DNA of 64,000 bases from Chamaecyparis obtusa. Taxonomy: Eukaryota > Streptophyta > Pinopsida > Cupressales > Cupressaceae. The position numbers were made by a program, and so were the translations under genes. The stretch spans positions 682,001-746,000 of the forward strand of contig BSBK01003559.1 of assembly GCA_027943335.1 (NCBI GenBank), read 5' to 3'. Of the stretch, positions 33,765-45,804 are shown one piece after another. Below the pieces are notes generated by a model that did no database searches, was not told the DNA's origin, and was given only the letters and a program-made list of their open reading frames with translations. Numbering within the stretch: the first letter of the stretch is position 1; each line of letters starts with the position of its first letter.

Positions 33765-36218
33765 AGAGTAGATAGGCTTTGCCTTTTAGTTTCTTGCATT
33801 TTCGTCATTTTTTGGATTATTTTTCAAAAATTTTGCAGGTCCTGGTTCTCTGTCTGAGTATCGTGCGATACTCCTCAGGTATATCGCACGATATACCTTA
33901 CTATACACGTGCGACACTTTGCGCCAGAGAAGAATCGCATGGCAGTATTGAGGTATATCGCCTGGTGTCTTGCGAAGTATCGCCTGCGTATTGTGCAGTA
34001 TATCACTCGGACTGAGGTATATCGACTGGCTATAGAAAACTGTGTCGCGCGATACTAGTGAAGTTTGAGGTATATCGCATGAACCTGACAAAAAGTTATT
34101 TTTGGGCTATTTTATCTATCTTGTAAGTTTCAGGCTCTTTGCTATCTTTTTTAAATTTTTTGAAATTTTTAGCATTTTCAAATCCGTGCCACTCTGGAAA
34201 ATGGGTGCCCATTTTTTTTGAAATTTTGCAAATGGTATCAAAAGTTTAAGTGTGATATATCGTTGGAAAGGTCTTTCTGAGCCTAATCCAACCATGATGG
34301 TCTTATTTTCAGATTTTATCATTTGATCAGTTATTTTTGTAGATTATCTAATTTTTTATGTACTAATCATTGTTAGATTTTAGATTTTGATTCTCCTAAC
34401 TCTTGTTGGTCTAACAAGTTGTGGTTGTAGGTGTTTTTACTTGAAATTTGCTAAAATCGCATGTCAAAGAGGGCTACTAATAGTTTTTGCAGGGCTGTCC
34501 TAAGCATAAAAACCAAATCAAGTGCTTGTTTAATTGCTTTCTTTATTAAGTACAACATATACTAGTTGTTTCCTTTCATAGGCACTTAATACCTTGTTGT
34601 AAAAATTTTGAGGTGGTAGGAGAGTATGCTCTTCACCCTTGTGGTGAAACAGAAATCTTGACCCATCTTGAGATTTTGAAAGCAAGGGGGTAATTGAATC
34701 TTTGCTTGGTGTGTTTGGGAGAGATTCTTGAGATAGGGGAGTGTGCTCTTCACCCTTGTGGTGAACCAAAAACCTTGAACCTCAAGAGTTAATCCACTTT
34801 TTGTTTAGTATAAGGAACTTTTAGCAGGCTTGCTCTTGAGTAATCAAGAGGAACGACCCAAGTGAGGACAACCTTGTCATCATTTTCCTTGGTGGCAAGT
34901 GATTCCAACTCACTATAATCTCAAGGCTATCGAGGACACAAAACCTTGGTAGACATAACACTTGTCTTCGCTTGATGTTAGTAGCTCATGGGATTGTGAC
35001 CATGGGGAAAGCATTGAGCAAGAATGCTTAAGGTACTCTTGAGGCCGCGAGGTCCTAGTCCTTTATGAAGAGCAAGAGGGGTGTTATGAATGGAAATCTA
35101 CGAACCATTGGTTAGAGGCCACCCTATTTTAGCCACTTAGCTTCTTGGTGTAAGGATTGATCCAAGTGGACTTACCCGGATCACCCCAAGACACTCACCA
35201 TATGTGTTCCTTTGGTTGTGGTTTTTGACACTTCCATGACAACGCCAATATCTCTTGTGGGCAACCACTTGGTGTGAGGCAAGGGAGCATCAAGTTGTGG
35301 GCCAAGTTGCTAAGTAATGAGCCTTATCCTTCTAGGTAGTAATTGCTTGAATTATCTTCGATTGTGTTATACCTGTGTAAACGTCCTTAACATTCAAACA
35401 AACGGTAGCATTCATAAGGCTCTTTATTTTGATATCACAAGTGCTTGTCTTGGCAAGGTTGTTTTTGCCCTTGTTTCAAGTGTTCTATGACATGTTTGAT
35501 CTTATACTGTTTGCAAACTTGTCTCTTATCTGCTGTTATTGCTTGTCAAACTAAGAAATTGCACTATGCAACCTTTGAACTTGATCAAAATGCTTCAAAA
35601 CTGAGACTTTTATGTTCACTGGTCAAAAAGTCATACAAATCTGCAATAGTATCGCATGCCTTATTGAGAAATATCGCGCGATAGTTTGCGCCTACTGTCT
35701 ATCGCTTGCTTTGTCTAAAGTCTATCGCTCTAGTATATTGAGGTCTATCACTTGGTTTAAGGCGAAGTATCGCCCGACTGAGAAATATCGCCCTGTCTAC
35801 CTGGAAAGTGTTGCCCAGAATCTTTTTGCTATCTTGTTGTTGTTGCAATCTAGAGTTGCTAAACTTGCACTTTAACCTGTCGTAGAGTGTCTTTTTCTGT
35901 TCTTACCTGAAGCTGGCTTGTTGCCTACATGCTTAGATTTGTTCTAGACTGAAAAAAATGGGCTAAAACTATCGGATTTAAGCTCAATAAATGCTACTCT
36001 TGATCACTTGTCACATCACGGTTACCTCTCTAGCTACTTGCTTATTGAGCTTCTTGCTCACTGCTCGGCTTTAGTCAATTGATTGCCATAAGTGCTTGAG
36101 CACTTTTGACGAGCCATCTCTCTATTGTTCTACTTTGACAAGTGATCTTTATTAGCTTTGCTTATCTCAAATCTGAGAAACTTTGTCTCATTCTATTAGT
36201 CAACCAACATCTCTTTTC
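33765..36218 (+). other. Long untranslated leader of the Tat element with repeat motifs
   Basis: 2.45 kb without a conserved coding frame. Two clusters of a TATCGC / GCGATA word (33857-34081 and 35648-35805) can form small hairpins. A segment with GTGTGCTCTTCACCC / GTATGCTCTTCACCC and TTGTGGTGAA is repeated at about 34622-34660 and 34740-34780. Long structured leaders are typical of Tat elements and often hold packaging or dimerisation signals, which is inference here. Confidence 0.65.
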
Positions 36219-38792
36219 ATGTCGGTTACAACTCGGTCTCAATTTGAACAGGAGAGTCATCCTCCGTTCAATTATACATAGTTACCTTCTCCAACTAGAT
36301 GCTCACGAGTGCCCATTAGCAACAACGGTTCTAGTTCTAACCAATCTGAGGATTCTAAGGCTACCCCGTGGTACAAAGGAGGTTTCCTCTTTTCCGCATT
36401 CAAGACCCCCAAAAACACAAACAGTGTCTCACTCACTTTGACTAAACAAGAAAAATTTCAATGCTTGCAAGAACATTTTGAGCATAAAGATAATCAAGCG
36501 CGCTTAGACAAAGAACATAATCAACAAAGGATGGATGCTGCTAGACGTATGACTTATAAAGGAATGTCTTATGAGCAACCTGAGACTAGTAACTATGAGC
36601 ATAAACCTCTTTTTAATGGTAATAATGGCAACAACACGCCACCAAGATCTCCTCCAAGAACCACTTTTGGTATGCCTTCTTCACCTCCTAGACCTCCTCC
36701 CTCTCAACATGAGGCAGAGGCTGATGATGAGATTTCTAGTGAGGATCTTATGAGATTTGAACAAGATGTGGTCTCCCAACGCATGATGCATAAGCTTTTA
36801 GAGCGTAATGGTGATCAATATTTTCAATATATGACTTCAAGAGGATACAGGCTTCCTCCCGGCTATGATGTCAGACAAATTGTCCAACAAAGAGTACCAA
36901 CTGAATTGGAAGTCCTTCAGGAAGAACTGTGTCGGACAAATCAACGCCTTACCCAAATGGCATTAGAAAGAGAGCCTCCAAAGGTCTCTTTTGTAGAATC
37001 AATTTGTGCTCTTCCTTTTGATAAAAGTCTATACATGGCCCCGTTTCCTAGGGATATTGAGGTTCCCAAATATGACAAGTATGATGAAAACGGTGACCCC
37101 CATGACCATGTGCGTCACTTTTACGCTCTTAGCATGGACTTTCTTCATGAAGACACATTTCTGCTACGATTATTCCCTCGAAGCTTAAGAGGACAAGCTT
37201 TAGAATGGTTTGCAAAGTTGACACCTCCTTTGAAGACTTTTGATGAGTTGGCTATGCGCTTCACACAACATTATTCTTACAACATCCAACAACCTGTCAC
37301 CATGATAGATCTCGGTAATTTAAGACAACATCAAGGTGAGCCATTTGCAACTTACTTACAACATTGGAGGTCATTGTATTCTAGATATCCTCGTCCGCTA
37401 CCTGAAAGAGAAAAGATTGACATTTTCGTCAACACACTTGTGCCTGAGCTATTTTATGATCTAAGGAAGCAACTGTTCTCCTCTTTCAATGACATGGTTG
37501 AAAGTGCATATCGAATTGAGGATGTAGCTATAAGAAAAGGGGATATTGTTATTAATAAAGATGCTAAAGGCAATGGCAAAGACAAGAACAAACCTTGGAA
37601 TAAGAACAAGTATGTTGTTAATGATGGGGTTGTTGATGCTCCTAAAGTTAAAGAGCCCGCTTTCAATCTCTCCAATGCTATCTATGCAGCAAAACAACAA
37701 GAAGCTGGCAACGCTCACAATGCTCCTAAACCTCAATATGCAGATAAGCCTAAGAAGTCATTTCGAAAGCGAGTCTATACCAAGTTGGCAGAACCTTACG
37801 ATGTGATCCTTAAGACTTTGGTTGACAATGGATATCTTACGCTTCCTGATAAACCTGGTAACTGGGATCTAATAAATAAGCCGGATTGGTGGAGAGAGGA
37901 TCATTACTGCCATTATCACAGAAATAAGGGACATCCGACAAATAATTGTTTTAGGCTTAAGGATGATATTCAAGACCTCATTGATAACAACACAATCTCC
38001 ACTGATGGCTTAACTAAAAATTATGATCACACAGCTTTCAAAGATCCTCTACCTAAGCATGATAAGGGGGAAACCTCTCAAACACATAAGAAGAATCATG
38101 ATGCAAAGATCAATTACACGTATCCTTCTAATACGCTTGTGATTAACATGGTAGAGCCCGTTGAGAGTGTTCTAATGATGAGGTCTCAAGATGATAATAA
38201 CACCAATCATGGTAAGCCAAAGTTAGTCTTGCAAACACGTGATAGTTCATCTTCCCAAAGTGAGACATTGAATGTTGTTACTAGGGGGCAAGCCAAGATT
38301 GTCCTTAAAACTACGCAAAATCCCAAACAAGCGGCTCCTTCAGCCACCCCTAGCTATGATCTTGTCCAACATTTGCACAAGACACCGGCTCAGATATCAA
38401 TCCTTGAGTTGCTTTGGTTATCCCCTTTGCATAGAGAGATTCTTGATAAGGCTCTACATACAACATGTGTTCCTAATGACATTGATCCAGATCAATTTCA
38501 GGCTATGGTCAACCACATTTCATCTCTGCTATCTCTCTCCTTTTCTGCAGAAGATGACATATCTATTGCTCACCCGCATAATCTAGCTTTACACATTGAA
38601 GTTCTGGTCTACAATACCCGAGTCCGCCGAGTCCTGATAGACAATGGTGCAGGGTTAAATATTGTTTCTTTCAATGTCATACAACAATTGGGTTTGTCAG
38701 AATTTGTTGTGGATTCTAAAAAGAAGATTACTATAAAAGCTTATGATGAAGTGGAAAGATCTTCCAAAGGTCTTGTCACACTGCCTATCTGA
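36219..38792 (+). pseudogene. Gag-protease of the Tat element, interrupted
   Basis: The ATG at 36219 begins the frame; a TAG at 36279 (CAG in the likely ancestor) interrupts it 20 codons in, and the frame then runs open from 36282 to 38790. The capsid domain (Retrotrans_gag) is at about 36990-37550: DPHDHVRHFYALSMDF, LFPRSLRGQALEWF, FAT-YLQHWRSLYSRYP and EKIDIFVNTLVPEL. A zinc-binding CHYHRNKGHPTNNC motif is at about 37907-37950, followed by LKDDIQDLID. The aspartic protease has VLIDNGAGLNIVS, with the catalytic Asp codon at 38639. The frame ends at TGA 38790 (CGA Arg in relatives, LPIRVGP). Gag assembles particles and protease matures them. Confidence 0.88.
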
Positions 38793-40079
38793 GTGGGCCC
38801 TGTCACAAAAGATATTAGCTTCCAAGTATTGGACATCCCACTCACATATAACATTCTTTTGGGTCATCCTTAGATCCATGACATGCAAGCTGTTCCTTCC
38901 ACTTATCATCAGTGCGTCAAATTTCCATACAATGGCACTGAAGTTGTGATTCCTGGCGACCATACTATTACTATCAATGCTCTTGCTGCTACTGAAAAAT
39001 TTGTTCCTCATAATGAACCTTCTATTGATCCTAGTATGTCTCTAGTTGCTGCTGAGAAATCACTTAAGATGATGAGCCTTGGTATGGGTGAATATATGTT
39101 GGATTCCTTTGCTTCTATACCTGTTTCTCCTAGGTCATATGGGAAACCTTCTGATAACATGAAGCCTTCCACTTCTGCTATGGTGATCTTTGATACTTTT
39201 GTTCCTTCATCCATTCCTTTAGAAGCAGACAGAGAAGAACAAGCTATTCAAGAGTGGATCTATAGAGAGGATTCTAGAAATACTCTCATACTCAGTAATT
39301 CAGACACAGATACAGATGAGTCACCACTACACACTATGGTTCAAATGGGAGATGATCTTCCTTCTACCTCACTTCTTTGGGGAGAAGAGTGTATATCTAC
39401 TGATGCTATGGCTGAGGCCTCTATGTCTAGAACCTATGTGCCTAAAGAATCATTGCACTATGATAGACAACGTCGCAACATTGCATGGTTACTACAAAGA
39501 GGTGATTTATCACATAACGACATGAGTATCTCTACTTCTCGGCATCTTAAGCCTCTTCCAGAAGGTTCTTCCATGACAGATATGGATGTTGATGTAGTTC
39601 ATACCTCTCGTAACCCACCTGACGTAGTTGATGAGTCTCATGTCAGGTCTGATGAGTTTGTTCCACGTATTGCTTTAGTGGATCACGCTGGTCCTTCTAT
39701 GACAAGTCTAGATCTTAATGCTTTTGGAGCTTACCCTATAGGATCCACCTCTCTTGTCACCAGAGATGACACCCCTCAAATCAATGTTATTGAACCAGTC
39801 ACTTCATTTCATCTCGCATCAATACCTATTACTTCTTCCACCAGTGGACTAGCAACAAAAAGGACCGAATCAACAATCAAACATCACAGTCATCAAGTGA
39901 AAAGAAAAGAGAAATGGTTGAATGGTGAAAACCACATTGTGGTGGTATCCAAACCTAAGAAAAGTAAAAATAAAAATCTACTCAAAAATATTGATTATCA
40001 AATAAAAGATGACAAGTTGATTCTCTACAAAAAAATGATGCACTACTTCAAGCATGATCTCATATCTGTTACACTCTAA
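38793..40079 (+). pseudogene. Continuation of Gag-protease polyprotein to the RT deletion
   Basis: It is in the same frame as gag-protease beyond the TGA at 38790 and a TAG near 38871 (LGHP*IHD; relatives have LGRPWIHD, so TGG to TAG). 38883-40079 is open for 398 codons. The start is the C-terminal part of protease and its family-typical tail (STYHQCVKFPYNG). The rest is a poorly conserved Ser/Thr/Asp-rich linker. At about 39960-40020 it runs into sequence resembling the end of RNase H, so the RT domain (the YxDD region) has been deleted here. Without a functional upstream frame no product is expected. Confidence 0.7.
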
Positions 40080-40556
40080 CCCATTCCTAGAGCTAAGAAC
40101 AAAGTTGGTAATGCCTTGGTTACTTCAACATCCATCTTACAAATGAAAAAGCATAAATTTCACTTCAAGTTCCTGGTGGATGAATTACGCTATCCTGCTC
40201 ACAAATCTTACAATCCTACCATCTTTTCATATCTTCCACCTCATATTCCTCTTGCAAATCCACCATGCCATTCCTTCCACCATCCCTTACACTTTTCCTT
40301 TGTCTTTGGTGACTTGTATAAGAAGGGTTTAGATGGAACTCTCCTTAAGTGTCTAGAAATAGAGGAGGCAAAAAAAGTGCTAACTGAAATCCACGATGGC
40401 ATATGTGGATCACATTCTAATGATCCTTCGCTAGCTCAGACATTGCTTAGGGCTGGTTATTATTGGTCAAACTGGTTGAGAGCTCCTATCGTCATAGTTA
40501 CAACATTTGGGCCTGGGGCCTATCAGTTCTCTACATCAGAGGAAGCAGATTCTTGA
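40020..40556 (+). pseudogene. RNase H end and integrase HHCC fragment of the Tat element
   Basis: About 40080-40200 reads PIPRAKNKVGNALVTSTS, matching the (H)IPRxxNxxADALATLAS end of the Tat RNase H. After a frame interruption, 40320-40480 gives LYKKGLDGTLLKCLE and EIHDGICGSHSNDPSLAQTL and LRAGYYW, the first half of the integrase H2C2 zinc domain with both His residues. The CXXC pair and the whole DDE core are absent. Everything after YYW diverges, so a second deletion lies near 40480. Confidence 0.8.
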
Positions 40557-42475
40557 TGCCCGTTTCTGTCTGGGGCATCCTTTGTACATACTTTATGATC
40601 CTGAAAAAAATTCCAAAAAAATTCATATATGATGCTGAAAAAATCCTAAAAAGCATAAAATGTCATGAAAAAATACAAAAAAATAAAAAAATAAAAAAAA
40701 TTTGAAAAAGTGCCTTGGTGAAAAACCTGGAAATATGCTCCTTGGTAGCAAAAATACAAAAAAATTATAAAAAGTCCTGAAAAAATTGCAATAAATCTAT
40801 CAAGTGGTGAAAACCTGGAAACAGGCGCTACTTGAGACCCTTTGCACCTATGTCTATCAGTCTTGCGTGGTGCTCATTCACTCCACTTCTTGCTTTGCCT
40901 CTCCTAGCCTGGAATTGACTCTTGTCTTAGTCTAGGGGGCATACATTGTTTTGAGCTTATCTTGGGTCTCTTTGTGCATCTGGGTTTCTTAGGCATCTCA
41001 CAAATGGTGTTTTTCAACACCACCCCAACTGTATTTTTCAACACTACCCTTGTGTCGAGTGTTTCTTAACACTTATCAGATGTCTTTCCCAATAGTCTAG
41101 ATGATGCAATATTTCTCACTGGCAGATGTGATACTCAAAGTTTGACTCTATGACCTACACACACACACTTGCTGAGATTTGTTTGACTTCATTTCTTTGC
41201 ATGCTGTCTATGATGATTTCTTTGCTGAGTGTTCTCCCCCTATGATCATTTTCGATGATGCATAGCTAGAAGATTGAGGGAATGAGAACATGTTTTATTG
41301 CTTTTTCTGCTTGTGGATATATTTTTTTGGTCCTACTTATCATTAGCATTTATGCTTGTTCCACTTGACATTGGGATCTACAAGGTATTATCCTTGACTA
41401 TTTCGCAAGTGCATGCTTATAGTCATCTTGACTTTCTTGTGTCTCGATGCGAGCATAATCTTGTTATATCAAACTTAGGTAATCTCACTGCACTAGTCAT
41501 CTTGACCTGCATGTCTTTGATGCTTAGGTGGGATTTTCACATTTCTATCTGATATAGATCATATTCAGATCCACATAGTTATGCTAGTGTGTATTGTATG
41601 ATCTTGCGACGCTACCAATAATGCTCAATGATGAATATTAGATGTCTATTAGCATTGTGACCTTGCAAGTAAATCACGTTTCATGTAGCTTGCATTCTTA
41701 GGTTCATATTAGTTTAGTTTTGCATCTTGCATATGGAGAGAGCTCTCTTTTCATCTTACGTGGACTTGTTAATCAACTGCGCTCACCTTTCGCTTCTTCC
41801 TGATCATGTCTTTCACTTCTTGTCTTTCATATCCCATCATTTTCCTTTCATTTCGGGATCAAAACTGAAATCTAAGTTCACCTTGATCATCCCAATCACC
41901 TTTTCCCCCTCTTTCACGCAGTTGGCTGACCTTTTGAGGCCTGATCCTTCGATCTTCGCTGGGGCATTCTTCACCTCTTCATCCCCATCTCTTTCAAACT
42001 TCTAGTCTTTTATTCACTTTCAAATCCCAAGTTCAAATTCTTCCCCTCCGTGGTGTTTTCGGGTTGAGGGACCGCTTGGTTCGTGCCCCGTGTCCCATGT
42101 GTGGGGCATATCTTCACTGTTTGATGGTTGTTCTGTTCTTTCATCTTCGACTATGATTTATAGTGATTTGATCATGTTGCTCTTGCTTCTGCTTTCCCTC
42201 TACCTAGATTTCACTTTCGATCTCGAGGGGGTAGACACATCATATCTTATTGGCTATCTCTTTCCTAAGTGTTCAGTACTGTCACTACTAGGCTGACCAT
42301 GCAGGATTTGCTATCTCTCTGCACTTCATTCTTTGGAGTCAGATTGCTATTTGCTTGCCTTCTTGGCTATCTCTTGCTTTCTTGGCTGATCTGAGTTGCT
42401 TTGTGATCCCAAATCGATCTCACATTTCAACTTCATTCTTGACTGCATGTGTTCCCAGATCGATCACACATTAGT
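40557..42475 (+). other. Untranslated 3' region of the Tat element
   Basis: No conserved frame. An A-rich block of AAAAATACAAAAAAAT-type words (40590-40790) surrounds two GGTGAAAACCTGGAAA / GGTGAAAAACCTGGAAA copies (near 40717 and 40807). A stretch at 40985-41060 repeats TTTTCAACAC and CACCCC words. Similar low-complexity 3' regions are usual in Tat elements. Confidence 0.6.
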
Positions 42476-42489
42476 CAAAGAGGGGAAAA
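42476..42489 (+). other. Polypurine tract of the Tat element
   Basis: AAAGAGGGGAAAA lies directly before TGTATACACC of the 3' LTR. It would prime plus-strand DNA synthesis. Confidence 0.85.
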
Positions 42490-43400
42490 TGTATACACCT
42501 AAAAATGGTCATCTAGACTATTAGCCCCTTTTGCTAAATCATAAATTGTTTATTCTTGATCAAATCCTAGCTCTATCATTTATTCGATTATTTTCTATGG
42601 GCTAACCATCTTATCCTAAGTCTTTATTTAATTAAAAGGAATATTTCCTCCCCTTTTATTAAATAAAAAGCCCCCACTTTTCCTCTTATCCTAAGTTGCA
42701 CAAATAAAGCATTATTCTTATTTTATAAAAAGGGAAAAAGCACTTTTTGTCTTATATGGACACAAAAGTCAACTCTTATTTTCTCATTGGAGAATACTTG
42801 TGCACATGGATTGCTCCTCTTTCAAGCTCCACCGTTGATTAAATCTTTTGCCTCTTAATCTCCATGGTCCATTCCTTCTCATTTCCTTTAAAAGGAGAGC
42901 TCTCTTCTTCATTCTAGATCCCCAACTTTTTATGCTAACTTTATGCTGCAGGATTTCTAGGTCACTTTGGAGCTTTTGAAGATTTGGAGCATTCTTAGCA
43001 TCTAAATCTCATTCTTGCATTCTACATCTCATTCTTGCATTCTTAGCTTAGCTTCATATTTATTCTTTCTTAGATTAGCTTCATTTCTATGCTCTAGATT
43101 AGCTCACATAGATTAATTAGCTTGGGTTGTAACACTTGCATATTTTCTTTCATAGCTTAGCTTGCATTTCCATTTCTAGTATAGTTGCATTGCATTTTCA
43201 TTCTTGATTCTTGAGGATATTGGCATTCTTGCCCTTGTCTTCATTGAATCTCCCATTGCATGGTTTACTAGCAAGGTTATAGGCTAAATAGCTCTAGCTG
43301 AGAGCATTCTTAAAAGCCCTTGCACTTCATGCCTAAGGAGCTATGGATCGATTTGTGAGACCTCATTCTTGAGTTTCTTTGCATGTAATAATCCATAGAA
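42490..43400 (+). repeat. 3' LTR of the Tat element, truncated by 23 bp
   Basis: 911 bp aligned end to end with 32809-33719 of the 5' LTR. It ends ATCCATAGAA and lacks the last 23 bases (through GCACACA) of the 5' LTR. It joins directly to the second copy of the left flank at 43401. Differences from the 5' LTR are mostly transitions. Confidence 0.92.
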
Positions 43401-43566
43401 TTAGTACTTTATTATAAGGAAGGTGCACTCTATAATATATTGGAGGGTACAAAATTGTACAATGTAAAAATTCTTTTTAATTTGGAAATATAAATTGTTC
43501 AAAATATTTTTTATTATATTAAATACATTCGTTGATTTTTGAGATGTTTTCTTTGTTGTTGATGAT
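43401..43566. repeat. Right copy of the duplicated target flank with intact empty site
   Basis: It corresponds to 32645-32808 and then continues past GTTGATGAT into AATCTTTTAAAAA, host sequence found nowhere on the left side. So this copy shows the target as it was before insertion. Junction microhomology is two A residues at most. Confidence 0.95.
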
Positions 43567-44235
43567 AATCTTTTAAAAAATGATCTTGCCATTATCATTT
43601 ATTAGACTTGATAATCTCGAAATAAAATTTTGTAAGATCTAAATTTATTGATTGTATATAATTAATATTTTATAATAGAAATTATATGAAGTAAATATAA
43701 TTCAAATGAATAGAAGACAATTCATGTTTGTCATTGATATATATTTTTGGAAAACTGAGATTTATGAGTCTATGAATTCATGCATCTCCTTATATATCAC
43801 TTATAACAATAATAACATAATAATATATTTAAGTTTATTTATAACATGTAGTAATATACTTCATGCAGTTTGGTTTTGGCTTTAGGGTGAGTGTAGGATT
43901 TAAGATTATAATATAAGGTTAACATTGGATATAAAATTAGGATTAGAGTTCAATGTACAATTATTATGAATTTTAAGGTTTGAGATATGGTTTTAAAATA
44001 TTTGGTTAGAGATATGAATGTTATGGATCTAACCCTGATATTTTAATTTATAAATATATTATAATAATCAAATAATACAATACATATAATGGTGGGATGT
44101 TGTGGACATTGAGGGTTTCGAGGGAGGTAGGATGATTGCAGGGGATACAGTCATAATGCTTTCAGGGTAGATCAAACGCCTAGAAGGGCATGTCGATCGA
44201 CAAGTAAGGCATGGGTAGCACAACAAAAGGATGGA
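43567..44235. other. Unassigned AT-rich sequence
   Basis: Host sequence right of the Tat element, continuing from the reconstructed empty site. Very AT-rich, with no gene. Purine-rich sequence from about 44090 leads into the LINE remnant. Confidence 0.55.
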
Positions 44236-45790
44236 GTGAGGGGTTTGAAGAGGTATTTTGCAATAGGAGGGAAGGAGAAGGGCATCCTTACTATGCAATT
44301 GGACTTGGCTAATATTTACAGCGATAACAATGACAATTTCAAAAAACTAGAAGGTAAAATATGGAAGTTGAAGGATCTATTTGTTCCAAACCAAGTCCTG
44401 CAAGAGAAACTAGAAACAGTAGATAACAAAGTGCTTACAGTGTGGGTAGAGATTGAGGGTTGTAAACCCAGTGTTTGCATTTACAAGGAAAGATGTTTCT
44501 TTATGAAATGGCATGGTGGTTGGCCGACATTCATAAGGATTCATAAATGGTGCGACAAGAACTAGGGATCCCATTACTCTATTTAGTCACTGTGAAATGA
44601 TTTTTACTTGGTGATTGCAGGTAGTGCGAGGAAGAAACAATAGGTCCTTAATAATGGATCATTTGTGATGGGAGGGATAAGGTTTTTTAATCAAAGATTG
44701 GATGCTAAAATTTAACCCTAAGCAAGTAACATTGGAGGAAGTTCTAATTTGGGTTAGACTCTACAACCTGCCACATGAGCATTACAATGAGGAGACACTT
44801 AAACAAATAGGGGATAAGTTGGGTAAGTATGTGAAATCAGATAAGGTGATTAAAAAAATAGATCATACCATGTACAGAGGATTTGGATCACACGACACTT
44901 GCATCCCCCTCTTTCTCATACCATAGAAATCTAGTCTAGTGAGGGAGTTTGGTGGCAATAGATTAAAGTTAAAGAGGTCATAGAACAATGTAAGAAATGC
45001 AGAGAATGGGGACATGTAATGGAAGAGTGCATAGTAGATCAGAAAGGTAAAGGTTTAGAACAAAATGTGTTCAAAGACAAGCTCTTGGAAATGGAAAAGA
45101 AATATGAAATGATGGAACGATCGAAGGGAACTGGTAAGGGAGTAGAGCCAGAGGTGGATAGGTTGACAGAGGTGATTGTTAGTTCTTCAAAGATAGAGGA
45201 GGTGGAGTTGGTAGATTAAATTCGAGTTAGGAAGGAACATATAAACTCGATTAAGAGTGATGGAGTTAAGACAACACCCACACAAGATGGTGGAGTTGGC
45301 TAATCTTGAGGTGAAGGTGGTGTGGCATTGGTCTGGATGCAAAGCTAATATAAGGTTTAATAAGGGGAGATGCTAGTAAAGAAATGTTGGATTAAATAGT
45401 TGTAAAAATTAAAGAAGATATTAATAGTGAGGAGTTTTAGGAGTCTAGAAAAATTAATGAAGATATTAACAGTGAGGAAACTTGGGAGGAGTCCTTAGAG
45501 GGATTCAAAGACATTCAGATAGCTTCAATAAGGGAGAAGAATTACTAGACCAAGGAATGTGTGGACAAGGGGGGGCATCTCTCTTCAGAGGATGAAGAAT
45601 ATGTGTTGGGACTATCAAGAGAGATGGGAATCATGAAGAAGAGGACAATTAGTCAATCCAAATCTAGATCTAAGAAGCCTAATACAAGGGCAGAGAAGAC
45701 CCTAGGAAGGAAATCTACCTAAGAACTATTGGAGATGGTAGTGAATATGAAGGATCAAACAAAGTTAAGATCCAGGAGAGACTTGTTTTC
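44236..45790 (+). pseudogene. LINE (L1-type) ORF1 remnant with zinc knuckle
   Basis: 44236-44565 encodes a Lys-rich N-terminal part (FKKLEGKIWKLKDLF and VWVEIEGCKP). 44702-44926 is the DUF4283-type core (KFNPKQVTLEEVLIWVRLY, NLPHEHYNEETLKQIGDKLG, VKSDKVI). A CX2CX4HX4C zinc knuckle, CKKCREWGHVMEEC, is at about 44993-45034. Frames change several times (near 44565, 44926 and 45219), and the rest to 45790 is a Lys/Glu-rich decayed tail. ORF1 binds LINE RNA during target-primed reverse transcription. It is followed by the start of ORF2, so the 5' half of the element survives. Confidence 0.75.
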
Positions 45791-45804
45791 TATTTGGAAG
45801 CCAT

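Larger units (their letters stand above)
32809..43400 (+). mobile_element. Tat-lineage Ty3/gypsy retrotransposon, RT-deleted, non-autonomous
   Basis: 10.6 kb. Order: 5' LTR (32809-33742), primer site (from 33747), 2.5-kb leader, gag-protease (from 36219), a fused remnant of RNase H and integrase zinc domain (about 40020-40480), 2-kb untranslated 3' region, polypurine tract, 3' LTR (42490-43400). Reverse transcriptase, most of RNase H, and the integrase core and CCHC end are missing. Gag with a CX3HX4HX4C knuckle and the long non-coding ends fit the Tat group. LTRs differ by about 21 bases in 911 (by eye), mainly C/T and G/A, so the insertion is fairly recent. The element could move only with enzymes from elsewhere. 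The 3' LTR lacks its last 23 bp. Confidence 0.85.

Noticed and set aside
33779..34091. Tyr/Ser-rich frames on both strands in the Tat leader
   Set aside because: They are produced by the TATCGC word repeats and have no counterpart in retroelement proteins.
41298..42296. Hydrophobic frames in the 3' region of the Tat element as an env-like protein
   Set aside because: The frames are short and overlap different phases, with no signal peptide plus transmembrane arrangement. The region looks untranslated.
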